A stretch of DNA of 7,841 nucleotides from an uncultured Treponema sp. (GCA_934691925.1 CAKUTI010000049.1:1-7841); one strand, 5' to 3'. Shown: positions 1 to 7,023, numbered from the stretch's first letter. Numbers and translations: made by a program. Notes: a model not told the origin generated them from the sequence alone.

Positions 1-336
1 GAAAACTGCGCGGTTATGGCTGTAAAAGAGCTTCGCGACTTCCTTGAGACTGGAATTATCGTAAATTCTGTGAACTTCCCGCGCGTTACAAGCGAGTCTG
101 CAATTCCAGCGAATGGAACTCGGCTTTGCATTCCTCACAAAAATGTCCCGGGAATGATTGCGAAATTCACAACAATCTTGGGAGACGCAAAACTCAATGT
201 TGCCGGAATTGTTGACCAGAGCCGTGGCGATATTGCCTACGCAATGATTGATGTTGACGGAAAAGTCGGAGACGACACTCTCAAAGCGCTCGGAGACTGC
301 GAGGCTGTAATCAGCGTTCGCCCGATTTACGCTTAA
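1..336 (+). CDS. serA: D-3-phosphoglycerate dehydrogenase, C-terminal part (5' end outside the window)
   Basis: This enzyme oxidises 3-phosphoglycerate to 3-phosphohydroxypyruvate, the first step of serine synthesis in the cytosol. The reading frame is open from base 1 (ENCAVMAVKELRDFLETG), so the ATG at 16 is internal and the catalytic NAD-binding part lies upstream. Visible are the last helix of the nucleotide-binding domain, the family signature IVNSVNFP, and a complete C-terminal ACT domain from about visible residue 40 to the end (NGTRLCIPHKNVPGM, then KLNVAGI). The spacing resembles the short form of about 390 residues, without the extra domain of longer SerA proteins. The ACT domain keeps the His-x-Asn and later Asn that bind serine in the E. 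coli enzyme (HKN at 136-144 and the Asn of LNVA), so feedback inhibition by serine is plausible. The gene ends in TAA and runs into a bidirectional terminator shared with the convergent phosphatase gene. Confidence 0.88.
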   Translation, partial: ENCAVMAVKELRDFLETGIIVNSVNFPRVTSESAIPANGTRLCIPHKNVPGMIAKFTTILGDAKLNVAGIVDQSRGDIAYAMIDVDGKVGDDTLKALGDCEAVISVRPIYA

Positions 337-341
337 TCGCA

Positions 342-380
342 AAAACGGCGGCCGAACTTAATTTTGTTGGCCGCCGTTTT
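342..380. terminator. Bidirectional rho-independent terminator between serA and the HAD phosphatase
   Basis: CGGCGGCC at 346-353 pairs perfectly with GGCCGCCG at 369-376. The flanking AAAA (342-345) and TTTT (377-380) extend this to a 12-bp stem around a 15-base loop. The T run after the stem on the plus strand serves serA. The A run before it, read on the minus strand, gives the U tract for the convergent phosphatase gene. It lies just after the serA stop (336) and before the phosphatase stop (401). Confidence 0.9.
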
Positions 381-400
381 CTATTTTAAATCGCAATTCC

Positions 401-1066
401 TTAAATCAGCAAATCTTCTGGCTTTTCAATCACAAAGTCAGCATGATATTTTTCAAATTCTTCCATGCTGCCGTAGCCCCAAAGACACGCGCAGCATGGA
501 ATTTTGTTTTTGTGCGCGCCTTCAATGTCGTTGTTGCGGTCTCCAATCATAAGGACGCGGCCTCTTTCAACTTCATCTTCAAGTTTGCATTTTTCTACAA
601 CGTAAGAAATCACTTGGTCTTTTGCGTCGCGCCCGATTTTCAAGTCTGCGCCGCCTGCAAATTCGAAAAATTCTGCGATTCCAAACTTTTCGATAATCGG
701 ATTCATATAAATTTCAGGCTTTGCAGTCGCGACAATCAAGTGCTTGCCTTTAGCTTTAAGCGCGGCGAGCGTCTCCTTGATTCCATCAAAAAGCGAATTT
801 TCCCAAATTCCTTTTTCTGTGTAGCGTTCCTGATATTTTGCGACAAGTTCCAGCGATTTTTCCTTTGAAAATCCGTAAATTTTCTGGAACGACTCGGAAA
901 GCGGCGGCCCGATGAAAAGATTCAGCTTCGCCATGTCGGTCTCGTCGATTCCGATCGAGCTTAGCGCGTATTTCACGCAGTTTATGATTCCCGGAGCGGA
1001 GGCTGTGAGCGTTCCGTCCAAATCCCAAAGAAGATAGTCAAAATCAGAAAGATTCGGCTTTTTCAT
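401..1066 (-). CDS. gph: HAD-superfamily hydrolase, phosphoglycolate phosphatase-like
   Basis: A cytosolic Mg-dependent phosphatase of the haloacid dehalogenase superfamily, 221 residues, the usual length for the group. All four catalytic motifs are visible: motif I WDLDGTLT (Asp15 nucleophile, Asp17), motif II VATAKP (Thr114), a motif III lysine near 149 (GRDAKDQ), and motif IV GDRNND (Asp176, Asp180). The small helical cap between motifs I and II (about 24-95, with FIGPPLSESF) is the arrangement seen in phosphoglycolate phosphatases and related pyrophosphatases and nucleotidases. The substrate cannot be read from sequence. I chose the ATG at 1066 because AGAGGA (1071-1076) stands just before it; an upstream in-frame ATG at 1090 would add eight residues (MQNEKEEI) but has no ribosome binding site. 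The gene lies 83 bases downstream of the lipoprotein gene on the same strand with no clear terminator between, so the two may share a transcript. The phosphoglycolate name is a family-level guess. Confidence 0.85.
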   Translation of the reverse strand: MKKPNLSDFDYLLWDLDGTLTASAPGIINCVKYALSSIGIDETDMAKLNLFIGPPLSESFQKIYGFSKEKSLELVAKYQERYTEKGIWENSLFDGIKETLAALKAKGKHLIVATAKPEIYMNPIIEKFGIAEFFEFAGGADLKIGRDAKDQVISYVVEKCKLEDEVERGRVLMIGDRNNDIEGAHKNKIPCCACLWGYGSMEEFEKYHADFVIEKPEDLLI

Positions 1067-1070
1067 AATT

Positions 1071-1076
1071 TCCTCT
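1071..1076 (-). promoter_or_regulatory. Ribosome binding site that decides the phosphatase start
   Basis: On the minus strand this reads AGAGGA, followed by AATT and the ATG at 1066. It is one of only two clear Shine-Dalgarno sites in the window (the other precedes argJ). It favours the shorter phosphatase over the upstream ATG at 1090. Confidence 0.75.
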
Positions 1077-1149
1077 TTTTCATTTTGCAATTTTTTTTAA
1101 TTAGATTTCAGTCAGATTTCGTTCCGCGGATTTTAATTTTATCTAAATC

Positions 1150-3702
1150 TTAATCCTGACTAAAATCAGATTTTCCTTCAAAAAGCGTTTTTTTGAGCAG
1201 AAAATGCCCGACCGTGATTTTCATTGTCTCGCCGTCCCAAGTGAGCAGTCCGCTTTTCTTCTCGATAAAGCTGATGTCGGCAATCGAGCCAAGATATTTT
1301 GATTTTCCTTTTTCCGCGATGAAATTCACTTTCATTTTCAAAGGCTTCTTTTTCAGATTTTCAAACGAGTTGTTCTTTTTTCCGCGGTTGAAAATTTCAT
1401 TTGCTGCTTTTTTTGCGACAACCACGACCGACTGCTCATTTTCATTTTCGCCGATTGCAAGATAAAATCCCGGATACATCGGAAGATTGCCGATTCTCGA
1501 AAGCGAGGAGATTTTGCTGATTTTTGGAGTTTCGCCCTGAATCGCCGCAGGAATGAAAACTTCGTCAAAATATTCTGTGTAGGAATTTTTCAGCCGGGCA
1601 GGAAGAACAGCGACTCCGTTGTTTTCCACTGATTTTGCGAGATTTTCATATTCTTTCAGGCGCAAGTCAACAAGCTGCATTATATGCGGAGCTGTGAGCG
1701 AGCGATATTCATAGAACGACTTGAAATTTTCCGCGTTCGACTTTAAAAGTCTTCCGCCAAAGCTCGTCATCGTCTTGATTTTCGGAAAATCGATTTGATT
1801 CAAGAGCGTGATTGTTGTGATTAAATCAACAAAATTGTAGCTCCAGCGCGAAAGGTTCGATTTTTTCATATATTTTTTGTAAGTTTTTAGCTCGCCGTTT
1901 ATGAATCTTCTGTAGTTCGCATTGTTTTCGATTTTCTCGTTTATTTCAGAAAGATTTTCCTGAGTGTAAACTTCTTTTGGCGTGATAATCAGATTTTCAT
2001 CGTTGCTGGAATCCGAACTGTACTGCAAAAATGTCGTGAGAGCCTTGTAAGTGTCCGGGCTGACAAAATCCTTATATTCAGAGCCTGCGGTTTTCTCTTT
2101 TTTTGCAAGGAAGATTTTGAATTGGATTTTTTTTCCTGTCTGGCCGTTTCCGTAAAGCTCAAGGTAATTTGTTGTTGCCGCCGCCGTAAAAACGAAAATT
2201 TTCTTGTCGCTTCCGTCAAAAATCGACTTTAAAAGCGATTTGAATTCATCGTGTTCAGTTTCAAAAAGCGACTCGTCAAAATCCGGCGTGACAAAATAAT
2301 ACATTGCAGTTCCGTCGTAGCCCGGCTCGATTCTCGTCGCGTAAGTCCACTGCGCAACATTGTGAAGTTTGAGCGTTTTTTCCTCGTTCCAGCCGTCTTT
2401 TTTCATCTTGAATTTTAGATTGAATTCACCCTCGCTTGTAAGAGAAAAATCCGCCGTTGAAATTTCGATATTGTCATTTTTGATTCCGTTTTGAGTCAGA
2501 TAGCCTTCAAAAGACAAGTCTGTTGAATTTCCACGTTTTGCGTCTCCTGTAAGAAAGTCGCTTTCTGTAAAATTGAGTGGCGCGGGCTTGAAATTCCAGA
2601 TTTCATTTGCAATCTGTTTGTAATAATAGCCTTTCACGCCGTCCTTGTTTGTGCCTGCAACTCGAAGCTCGCGCGCGGAATTTCCCTGTCCGTTTTGATG
2701 AATCGAAATGAAGCGTGAAAGCCGCGCCTTTCCTTCAAGTTTAATCTGCGGCTCTTTTTTCCAAGGCTCGGCAGGAAGTCCCCACGGAGCGTAGTTTGAA
2801 AGATATTCTGCGCCTGAATATTTTTGCGGCTCGTTTTTGTATGTATACTTGAAAAACATCGGGTCGCAGCCCATCGTGTCAAAATCGATTAGCCTTGTGT
2901 ACATTGTGCCATCATCGCCAATCAAAAAAAGCGTTGAGGCTGAGTTTGCGATGCTTCTTGCGATAAATTTTCCATGCTCAGGATTTTCTATGCTTTTTGA
3001 AAAATCGTTCGGCAATCCTGAGTCTGTAAACAAAATTCTCTGTCCGTCTTTTGCAAGAAAATAAATTGTCTCAAGTCCCATTGTGCCGTAGTGATGCTCG
3101 TTTCCAAAAATGTCCTCGTACCATAAAACATCGCGCCGCCGTGTTCCCATCGCCCAGCCGCGATTTTCCGCCACGAGCGCGTTCTGGACAAGTTGAGTTT
3201 TCTGTGGCCAGCCGAAATTTTCCACCCATTTGAAAGTTTTATCGACTGTCGTTTTTTCTGTGTAAAGCTTGTAAAGTTTTCCAGCGTTGTCAAACGCGAA
3301 AAGGCAGTCGCCGTCTCCGTAAATCTCGCAAATGCTTTCGGCTTTTTTCGGCTTTCCGTCTTTTGTGAAAAGTTTCCATTCGGATTCGCCGTCTTTTTTC
3401 GCGTAGATTCTTCCGTCTGAAATCACAAACTGCCAGCCTTTCATAAAAGTCTGGGTCAAAGTTTTAACGTAGACTTCTTTTGGAAATTTGTTTTCGACCG
3501 AAATTTTGTTCACGTTTTCGGTTTTTTCCTTGCTTGAAATATAATTATAAGCCGGACTGTTGAAAGAATTGATTACGCTCTGATAATAATCCGCGTCGGT
3601 TTCAAAAAGTTTTGTCGTTGCACAGGAAAATGAAGTGACTGAAACAAGTCCCGCAAAAATTGCCGTAAGCGAAAGTGAAAAGATTTTTCTGAAAGTTTTC
3701 AT
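1150..3702 (-). CDS. Large lipoprotein of unknown function with propeller-like N-terminal half
   Basis: I do not recognise a named function for this 850-residue protein. The N-terminus is a lipoprotein signal: basic MKTFRK, a hydrophobic stretch to about residue 23, then SFSC with the lipidated cysteine at Cys27. The lipobox lacks the usual Leu at -3, which fits the relaxed spirochaetal pattern. The mature protein should be anchored in an envelope membrane. Residues about 88-400 contain recurring short beta-strand pairs around DG or NG turns (ISDGRIYAKK, DNAGKLYKLY, AKDGQRILF, GDDGTMYTR, TNKDGVKGYYYK), which suggests a beta-propeller. The middle (about 400-560) also looks beta-rich. About 590-740 looks mostly helical and charged. 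The C-terminus returns to beta (YPGFYLAIGENENEQSVVVVAKKA). No catalytic motif is evident. No Shine-Dalgarno precedes the ATG; a promoter-like -10 lies 8 bases upstream. It may be co-transcribed with the phosphatase gene downstream. Confidence 0.8.
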   Translation of the reverse strand: MKTFRKIFSLSLTAIFAGLVSVTSFSCATTKLFETDADYYQSVINSFNSPAYNYISSKEKTENVNKISVENKFPKEVYVKTLTQTFMKGWQFVISDGRIYAKKDGESEWKLFTKDGKPKKAESICEIYGDGDCLFAFDNAGKLYKLYTEKTTVDKTFKWVENFGWPQKTQLVQNALVAENRGWAMGTRRRDVLWYEDIFGNEHHYGTMGLETIYFLAKDGQRILFTDSGLPNDFSKSIENPEHGKFIARSIANSASTLFLIGDDGTMYTRLIDFDTMGCDPMFFKYTYKNEPQKYSGAEYLSNYAPWGLPAEPWKKEPQIKLEGKARLSRFISIHQNGQGNSARELRVAGTNKDGVKGYYYKQIANEIWNFKPAPLNFTESDFLTGDAKRGNSTDLSFEGYLTQNGIKNDNIEISTADFSLTSEGEFNLKFKMKKDGWNEEKTLKLHNVAQWTYATRIEPGYDGTAMYYFVTPDFDESLFETEHDEFKSLLKSIFDGSDKKIFVFTAAATTNYLELYGNGQTGKKIQFKIFLAKKEKTAGSEYKDFVSPDTYKALTTFLQYSSDSSNDENLIITPKEVYTQENLSEINEKIENNANYRRFINGELKTYKKYMKKSNLSRWSYNFVDLITTITLLNQIDFPKIKTMTSFGGRLLKSNAENFKSFYEYRSLTAPHIMQLVDLRLKEYENLAKSVENNGVAVLPARLKNSYTEYFDEVFIPAAIQGETPKISKISSLSRIGNLPMYPGFYLAIGENENEQSVVVVAKKAANEIFNRGKKNNSFENLKKKPLKMKVNFIAEKGKSKYLGSIADISFIEKKSGLLTWDGETMKITVGHFLLKKTLFEGKSDFSQD

Positions 3703-3710
3703 AGAATATG

Positions 3711-3739
3711 ATTTTACCGAAAATCCTTCTGATTGAAAA
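3711..3739 (-). promoter_or_regulatory. Candidate promoter of the lipoprotein gene
   Basis: On the minus strand TTTTCA (3739-3734, 4 of 6 to consensus) and TAAAAT (3716-3711, 5 of 6) are separated by 17 bases. Only 8 bases lie between the -10 and the ATG at 3702, so transcription would begin at or next to the start codon. There is no Shine-Dalgarno in those bases; an AAGGA lies inside the promoter spacer and would not be transcribed. Assigned by eye, with no independent support. Confidence 0.45.
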
Positions 3740-3782
3740 TTGATTGTAAGGAATAAAAAAGCTGGCAGAAAGTGAAAAGCAC

Positions 3783-3926
3783 GTCATTCAAAAGTCGAGC
3801 GAGTCATTCCAAAATTAAGGCGATAAAAAAATCTTGTCATTCCGAACTAGAGAACGTTCGTTCTCGCTTTGGTTCGGAATCTGTAAGAATAAATGCAGCC
3901 CATGATTCAAGTTCATGGGGACAGAT
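3783..3926. repeat. Palindrome-rich intergenic element, probably an interspersed repeat
   Basis: This part of the 297-base spacer holds no believable gene. It starts with three GTCATTC copies (3783, 3803, 3836). The third opens a nested hairpin: ATTCCGAAC (3839-3847) pairs with GTTCGGAAT (3872-3880), and inside it GAGAACG (3850-3856) pairs with CGTTCTC (3859-3865). A second nested structure follows: ATCTGT (3879-3884) pairs with ACAGAT (3921-3926) and encloses CCCATGA (3899-3905) with TCATGGG (3913-3919). Beginnings of the form GTCATTnCGA are common in dispersed bacterial intergenic repeats, and a related-looking sequence lies inside the pseudouridine synthase gene. That it is a dispersed repeat is inference; the base pairing is seen directly. 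Confidence 0.55.
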
Positions 3927-3938
3927 TTTGAAATCCGC

Positions 3939-3976
3939 AAAAAAAAATAAAAAAACGCCCTCAAAATGAGAGCGTT
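3939..3976 (-). terminator. Rho-independent terminator of the AICAR formyltransferase gene
   Basis: Read on the minus strand, AACGCTCTC pairs with GAGGGCGTT (one G-U pair) around a 5-base loop; on the plus strand the arms are 3954-3962 and 3968-3976. A run of T broken by a single A follows on the minus strand (plus-strand A runs at 3940-3955). It begins 24 bases past the stop codon at 4000, the expected place. Confidence 0.88.
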
Positions 3977-3999
3977 CAAAAATTAAAATCGCTTATCTA

Positions 4000-5172
4000 T
4001 TAGTGGTGGAACAATCTGATTCCGTTGAAGCACATAACCATGTTGTACTTGTCGCAAGTCTCGATTACCTGGTCGTCGCGCACAGAACCGCCCGGCTCTG
4101 CAATCACTGTAACGCCGGATTTCTTTGCGCGCTCAATGTTGTCTCCGAACGGGAAGAACGCGTCGCTTCCAAGCGCGACATTTGTGTTTTTAGCGAGCCA
4201 TTCCGCTTTTTCTGCGTCTGTGAAAACTTCAGGCTTCACTTTGAAAAGCGTCTGCCATTTTCCATCAGCTAGAACATCGTCATGCTCAGGTCCGATGTAA
4301 ACGTCGATGGCGTTGTCCCTGTCCGCGCGCTTGATGTTGTCAACAAACTGAAGTCCGAGAACTTTCGGAGACTGGCGAAGCCACCAGTTGTCAGCTTTCT
4401 GTCCTGCAAGTCTTGTGCAGTGAACGCGGCTCTGCTGTCCGGCTCCGATTCCGATTGCCTGACCGTCTTTCACGTAGCAAACCGAGTTTGACTGAGTGTA
4501 TTTGAGCGTAATCAGCGCAATAATCAAGTTGTGCTTGTCGTCTTCTGTCAAAGTCTTGTTTTTTGTGACGATGTTTGAAAGGCAGCTCTCGTCGATTTTA
4601 AGGAAGTTGTGTCCCTGCTCGAATTTCACGCCGAAAACCTGCTTAACTTCAGTTGCAGGCGGAACGTAATTCGGATCAATCTGGATTACGCAGTAATTTC
4701 CCTTTTTCTTCGCCTTCAAAATTTCCAATGCTTTTGGAGAATAAGATGGCGCGATAATTCCGTCAGAAACTTCTTTTTTGATTAAAAGCGCAGTTGCCTC
4801 GTCACATTCGTCGCTCAAAGAGATAAAATCTCCGAAGCTCGACATTCTGTCTGCTCCGCGCGCGCGCGCATAAGCGCAAGCCAATGGAGTAAGCTCAACG
4901 TCGTCTGTAAAATAAATCTGTTTTAGAGTGTCGCTCAAAGGCTTTCCAACCGCCGCTCCAGCCGGAGAAACGTGCTTAAAACTTGTCGCCGCAGGAAGTC
5001 CAGTCGCTTCTTTAAGCTCTTTTACAAGCTGCCAGCCGTTCAGCGCGTCAAGCAAGTTGATATAACCTGGTCTTCCGTTCAAAACTGTGATTGGAAGATC
5101 GCCTTCATCCATAAAAACCCGTGCAGGCTTCTGGTTTGGATTGCATCCGTATTTAAGTTCAAGTTCTTTCAT
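4000..5172 (-). CDS. purH: Stand-alone AICAR formyltransferase (IMP cyclohydrolase domain absent)
   Basis: Transfers a formyl group from 10-formyltetrahydrofolate to AICAR to give FAICAR, the penultimate step of purine synthesis, in the cytosol. At 390 residues it covers only the formyltransferase half of the usual bifunctional PurH of about 520 residues; the protein opens directly with the formyltransferase signature [12 protein letters not shown]. Other family motifs in order: SFKHVSPAG with the catalytic Lys66-His67 pair, [13 protein letters not shown] (104-116), KYTQSNS (224-230), [10 protein letters not shown] (243-252), SDAFFPF (336-342), EPGGSVRDD (359-367) and a C-terminal GIRLFHH. 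The cyclohydrolase domain is missing because the gene starts here, not because of a break: the sequence upstream is a spacer and the pseudouridine synthase gene. Separate enzymes of this length are known in some clostridia and spirochaetes, so IMP cyclohydrolase must be encoded elsewhere. No Shine-Dalgarno is visible; a -10-like GATAAT ends 8 bases before the ATG. Confidence 0.92.
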   Translation of the reverse strand: MKELELKYGCNPNQKPARVFMDEGDLPITVLNGRPGYINLLDALNGWQLVKELKEATGLPAATSFKHVSPAGAAVGKPLSDTLKQIYFTDDVELTPLACAYARARGADRMSSFGDFISLSDECDEATALLIKKEVSDGIIAPSYSPKALEILKAKKKGNYCVIQIDPNYVPPATEVKQVFGVKFEQGHNFLKIDESCLSNIVTKNKTLTEDDKHNLIIALITLKYTQSNSVCYVKDGQAIGIGAGQQSRVHCTRLAGQKADNWWLRQSPKVLGLQFVDNIKRADRDNAIDVYIGPEHDDVLADGKWQTLFKVKPEVFTDAEKAEWLAKNTNVALGSDAFFPFGDNIERAKKSGVTVIAEPGGSVRDDQVIETCDKYNMVMCFNGIRLFHH

Positions 5173-5180
5173 TCATTAAA

Positions 5181-5207
5181 ATTATCACAAAAAAGTCGTG
5201 TTTTCAA
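5181..5207 (-). promoter_or_regulatory. Candidate promoter of the AICAR formyltransferase gene
   Basis: On the minus strand GATAAT (5186-5181) is preceded by TGT, giving an extended -10 of TGnGATAAT form. A TTGAAA (5207-5202) lies 15 bases upstream, slightly short for a -35. The -10 ends 8 bases before the ATG at 5172, the same geometry as at the lipoprotein gene, which suggests a leaderless message. Assigned by eye. Confidence 0.45.
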
Positions 5208-5253
5208 TTGGAAGAAAAATTCAGTAAAGGTGAAAAGACTTTCGCTCGCAACA

Positions 5254-7020
5254 TTAAAACGGTGCTTTGCTTTCAAGAATCATTTTTTTGCCTGTTTTCG
5301 GATGCGAAAATTCAATTTTGCTTGCGTGAAGAAGCAGCCGTTCGCCTTTCTCGCATTTTCCGTAAAGCGTGTCTCCGATTATCGGCGTTCCAAAACCGTG
5401 AATGTTAGAACTTGCAAGGCGCAGCTGGTGCGTTCTTCCTGTGTGCGGAATGAACAAAACTCTTGTGGCGTTTCGAGTTGTGCCGTTAGGAGCGTGGTAA
5501 CGCTCAACGTCCAAAATCTTCCATTGGGTCACCGCTTTTTTTCCGTTTTCCCTGTCCCAAATCTGGTGCGGCCGGTTTTCAACATCAAGCCTAAAATAAA
5601 GCTCCATTTCGCCTTCGCTTTGAAATCCTTTTTTTGCGAGAATTCCGTCCAGAAGGGCCGTGTATTCTTTTTTAACCTCTCTGTTCTCAAACGCCTGATT
5701 CATTTTTCTGTGCGCTTCTTTTGTGAGCGCGAGAATCATCAGTCCGGAAGTTTCCAAGTCCAGCCGATGAACCGCCGACTGCTTTATGCAGTTTGGAAAA
5801 AGCCGCCTGAGCCGCGTTTCAACTGAGTCGAATTTTTCAAGTCCGCGCCCGGGAACGCTCAAAAGCCCGCTCTGCTTGTTCACAACAACGATTTCATCGT
5901 CACGGTAGAGAATTTCAAGCCCCAGAATTTCAGGCAGAATAATTTTGCAGCGCGAGTCGCAAGGCGAGACAAGCTCTATTTCTTTAGTCTTAGATTTTTC
6001 TTGCGAGTTTTCGTTGTTAAAAATTGTTTCCGCAAGCGAAACCGGCGTAAGCCCGTGCGAAAAAGCGTAATTCAAAAGTTTTGGAGCCGTGCAGTCGCCT
6101 GTTCCTGTCGGCGGAAATTTCCCGTTAAGGCGCGTTCTGCAAATATCCTTTAAGTTTCGGATTTTTCCGTCTGCGCAGGCAAAATCATAAAGCGACTCGA
6201 TTTTTTCAAGCGACTCGTTGCAAAGCCCGCGAAGTTTTTCATTGATTTCTTCTATTATATAATTCTTTTTTTTTCTGATTCCGCAATCTCCAGTGACCGA
6301 AACTCCGCCATCGCAATTCGTTTCATTTTCGTCATTGCGAGCCACGGACAGGGACTGGGCGAAGCAACCCGTCATCTTTGCGTTTTTTCTTAATTCTGTA
6401 AGCCGATGAATCTCTGCATCGTTTTTTGAAAGGGCCTCGCTCACTTTTTCCGCGTTTACAACAGGCGGCACAATCACAAAGTCAAAATCATCAAGATTTA
6501 CTTCACATTCAATCTCGCCGTTCTCATCTTTATCATTTTCTGAAAATTTTAATTGCTTTGAGATTTCGGAATCTTCATTTGAATTCTCACCGCCCTCGCT
6601 TTTTAACTCCTCATCAGTTTTGCTTTTTCTAAATTTTAGCTGCTTTGAGATTCCGGAATCTTCATTTGAATTCTCGTTGTCTTTAATTTCCGAATTCACA
6701 TCTTCACAACCTTTCGAAAATATCAACTGTTTAGAGATTCCGGAATCTTCATTTGAATTCTCACCGCTCTCGATTTTCAAATCTCCATCAGTTTTACTTT
6801 TTACAATTTTTAATTGCTTAGAGATTCCGGAATTCGCCACGAGATTTATCTCATTTCCATTTTCATCAGCGCAGACGAGCGCGCCGAGCATAACTGCGCT
6901 GTTTTTTCGCTCCTCGCTTTCCTGCGTGACCTGCGAGAGAAAAAGTTTTTTTTGTTCAAGAAGATTTAAGATTTTCGCGAGAATTTTTTTCGCTTTGCTT
7001 TCATCAAACGGCGGAAACAT
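5254..7020 (-). CDS. RluA-family RNA pseudouridine synthase with repeat-expanded N-terminal extension
   Basis: Converts uridine to pseudouridine in rRNA or tRNA; the exact target cannot be read. The catalytic domain is residues about 368-588: HRLDLETSG with catalytic Asp421, then HTGRTHQLRL and PIIGDTLYG. The N-terminal part matches the long RluA-type proteins of about 550 residues known from Vibrio and relatives: FPPF start, MLGALVCADENGNEINLVANSG, FVIVPPVVNA (181-190), FPPTGTGDCTAPKLL (Cys310) and SPCDSRCKIIL (Cys354, Cys358). These cysteines may bind metal or substrate. Between the NSG and VPPV blocks, residues 64-178 are four copies of a 29-residue repeat starting SGISKQL. Residues 215-231 (including SLSVARNDE) look like a translated interspersed repeat, followed by a low-complexity stretch with nine A in a row. 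The catalytic residues are intact, so the gene is probably functional. It diverges from the small membrane protein gene across 38 bases; no Shine-Dalgarno precedes its ATG. Confidence 0.88.
   Translation of the reverse strand: MFPPFDESKAKKILAKILNLLEQKKLFLSQVTQESEERKNSAVMLGALVCADENGNEINLVANSGISKQLKIVKSKTDGDLKIESGENSNEDSGISKQLIFSKGCEDVNSEIKDNENSNEDSGISKQLKFRKSKTDEELKSEGGENSNEDSEISKQLKFSENDKDENGEIECEVNLDDFDFVIVPPVVNAEKVSEALSKNDAEIHRLTELRKNAKMTGCFAQSLSVARNDENETNCDGGVSVTGDCGIRKKKNYIIEEINEKLRGLCNESLEKIESLYDFACADGKIRNLKDICRTRLNGKFPPTGTGDCTAPKLLNYAFSHGLTPVSLAETIFNNENSQEKSKTKEIELVSPCDSRCKIILPEILGLEILYRDDEIVVVNKQSGLLSVPGRGLEKFDSVETRLRRLFPNCIKQSAVHRLDLETSGLMILALTKEAHRKMNQAFENREVKKEYTALLDGILAKKGFQSEGEMELYFRLDVENRPHQIWDRENGKKAVTQWKILDVERYHAPNGTTRNATRVLFIPHTGRTHQLRLASSNIHGFGTPIIGDTLYGKCEKGERLLLHASKIEFSHPKTGKKMILESKAPF
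6328..6378. repeat. Interspersed palindromic element carried in frame inside the pseudouridine synthase gene
   Basis: On the plus strand the core begins GTCATTGCGAGCC (6331) and ends GGCGAAGCAACC (6358-6369), with TTGC..GCC facing GGC..GCAA as interrupted inverted ends. GTCATTGCGAG...GAAGCAA is the familiar form of dispersed intergenic repeats in many bacteria. Read on the gene's strand it supplies residues 215-231 without breaking the frame. CGTCAT stands at both ends (6330-6335 and 6370-6375). This resembles the palindromic elements in Rickettsia genes. The identification rests on remembered pattern, not on a search. Confidence 0.6.
6487..6831 (-). repeat. Four tandem 87-bp (29-codon) repeats inside the pseudouridine synthase gene
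   Basis: Units lie at 6831-6745, 6744-6658, 6657-6571 and 6570-6487 (the last is 28 codons and degenerate). Each starts SGISKQL or SEISKQL, and the first three end ENSNED. The 29-base block around each unit boundary, which includes the palindrome ATTCCGGAAT and a GAATTC, is identical or nearly so in all copies, while the unit centres differ. Units 1 and 3 share KSKTD..LK.E.GENSNED. Units 2 and 4 share FS....D.N.EI. This A-B-A-B pattern suggests one unit doubled and the 174-bp pair then doubled again. All units keep the frame. Confidence 0.9.
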
Positions 7021-7023
7021 TGC

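Noticed and set aside
443..868. A 141-codon plus-strand frame opposite the HAD phosphatase
   Set aside because: The minus strand has all four HAD motifs in order; this frame is a shadow with a Phe- and Val-rich product.
1067..1149. A terminator between the lipoprotein and phosphatase genes
   Set aside because: Only a short CCGCGG palindrome (1125-1130) and a T run are present, with no stem of adequate length, so co-transcription was left open.
3772..3969. A 65-codon plus-strand frame in the spacer before purH
   Set aside because: It runs through the nested palindromes and into the purH terminator. Its product matches the translation of a repeat, and no start signal is seen.
4857..4867. An alternating CG run with Z-DNA potential
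   Set aside because: It encodes the conserved AYARARGAD segment of the formyltransferase through ordinary CGC/GCG codons; no further signal surrounds it.
4972..5826. A 284-codon open frame on the plus strand
   Set aside because: It lies antisense across purH and the pseudouridine synthase, both strongly supported. Its product is rich in Phe, Lys, Arg and Cys, as expected from the reverse of AT-rich genes, and no family is recognisable.
6487..6831. The regularly spaced repeats as a possible CRISPR array
   Set aside because: The units are contiguous without unique spacers, all keep one reading frame, and lie inside a conserved protein gene.
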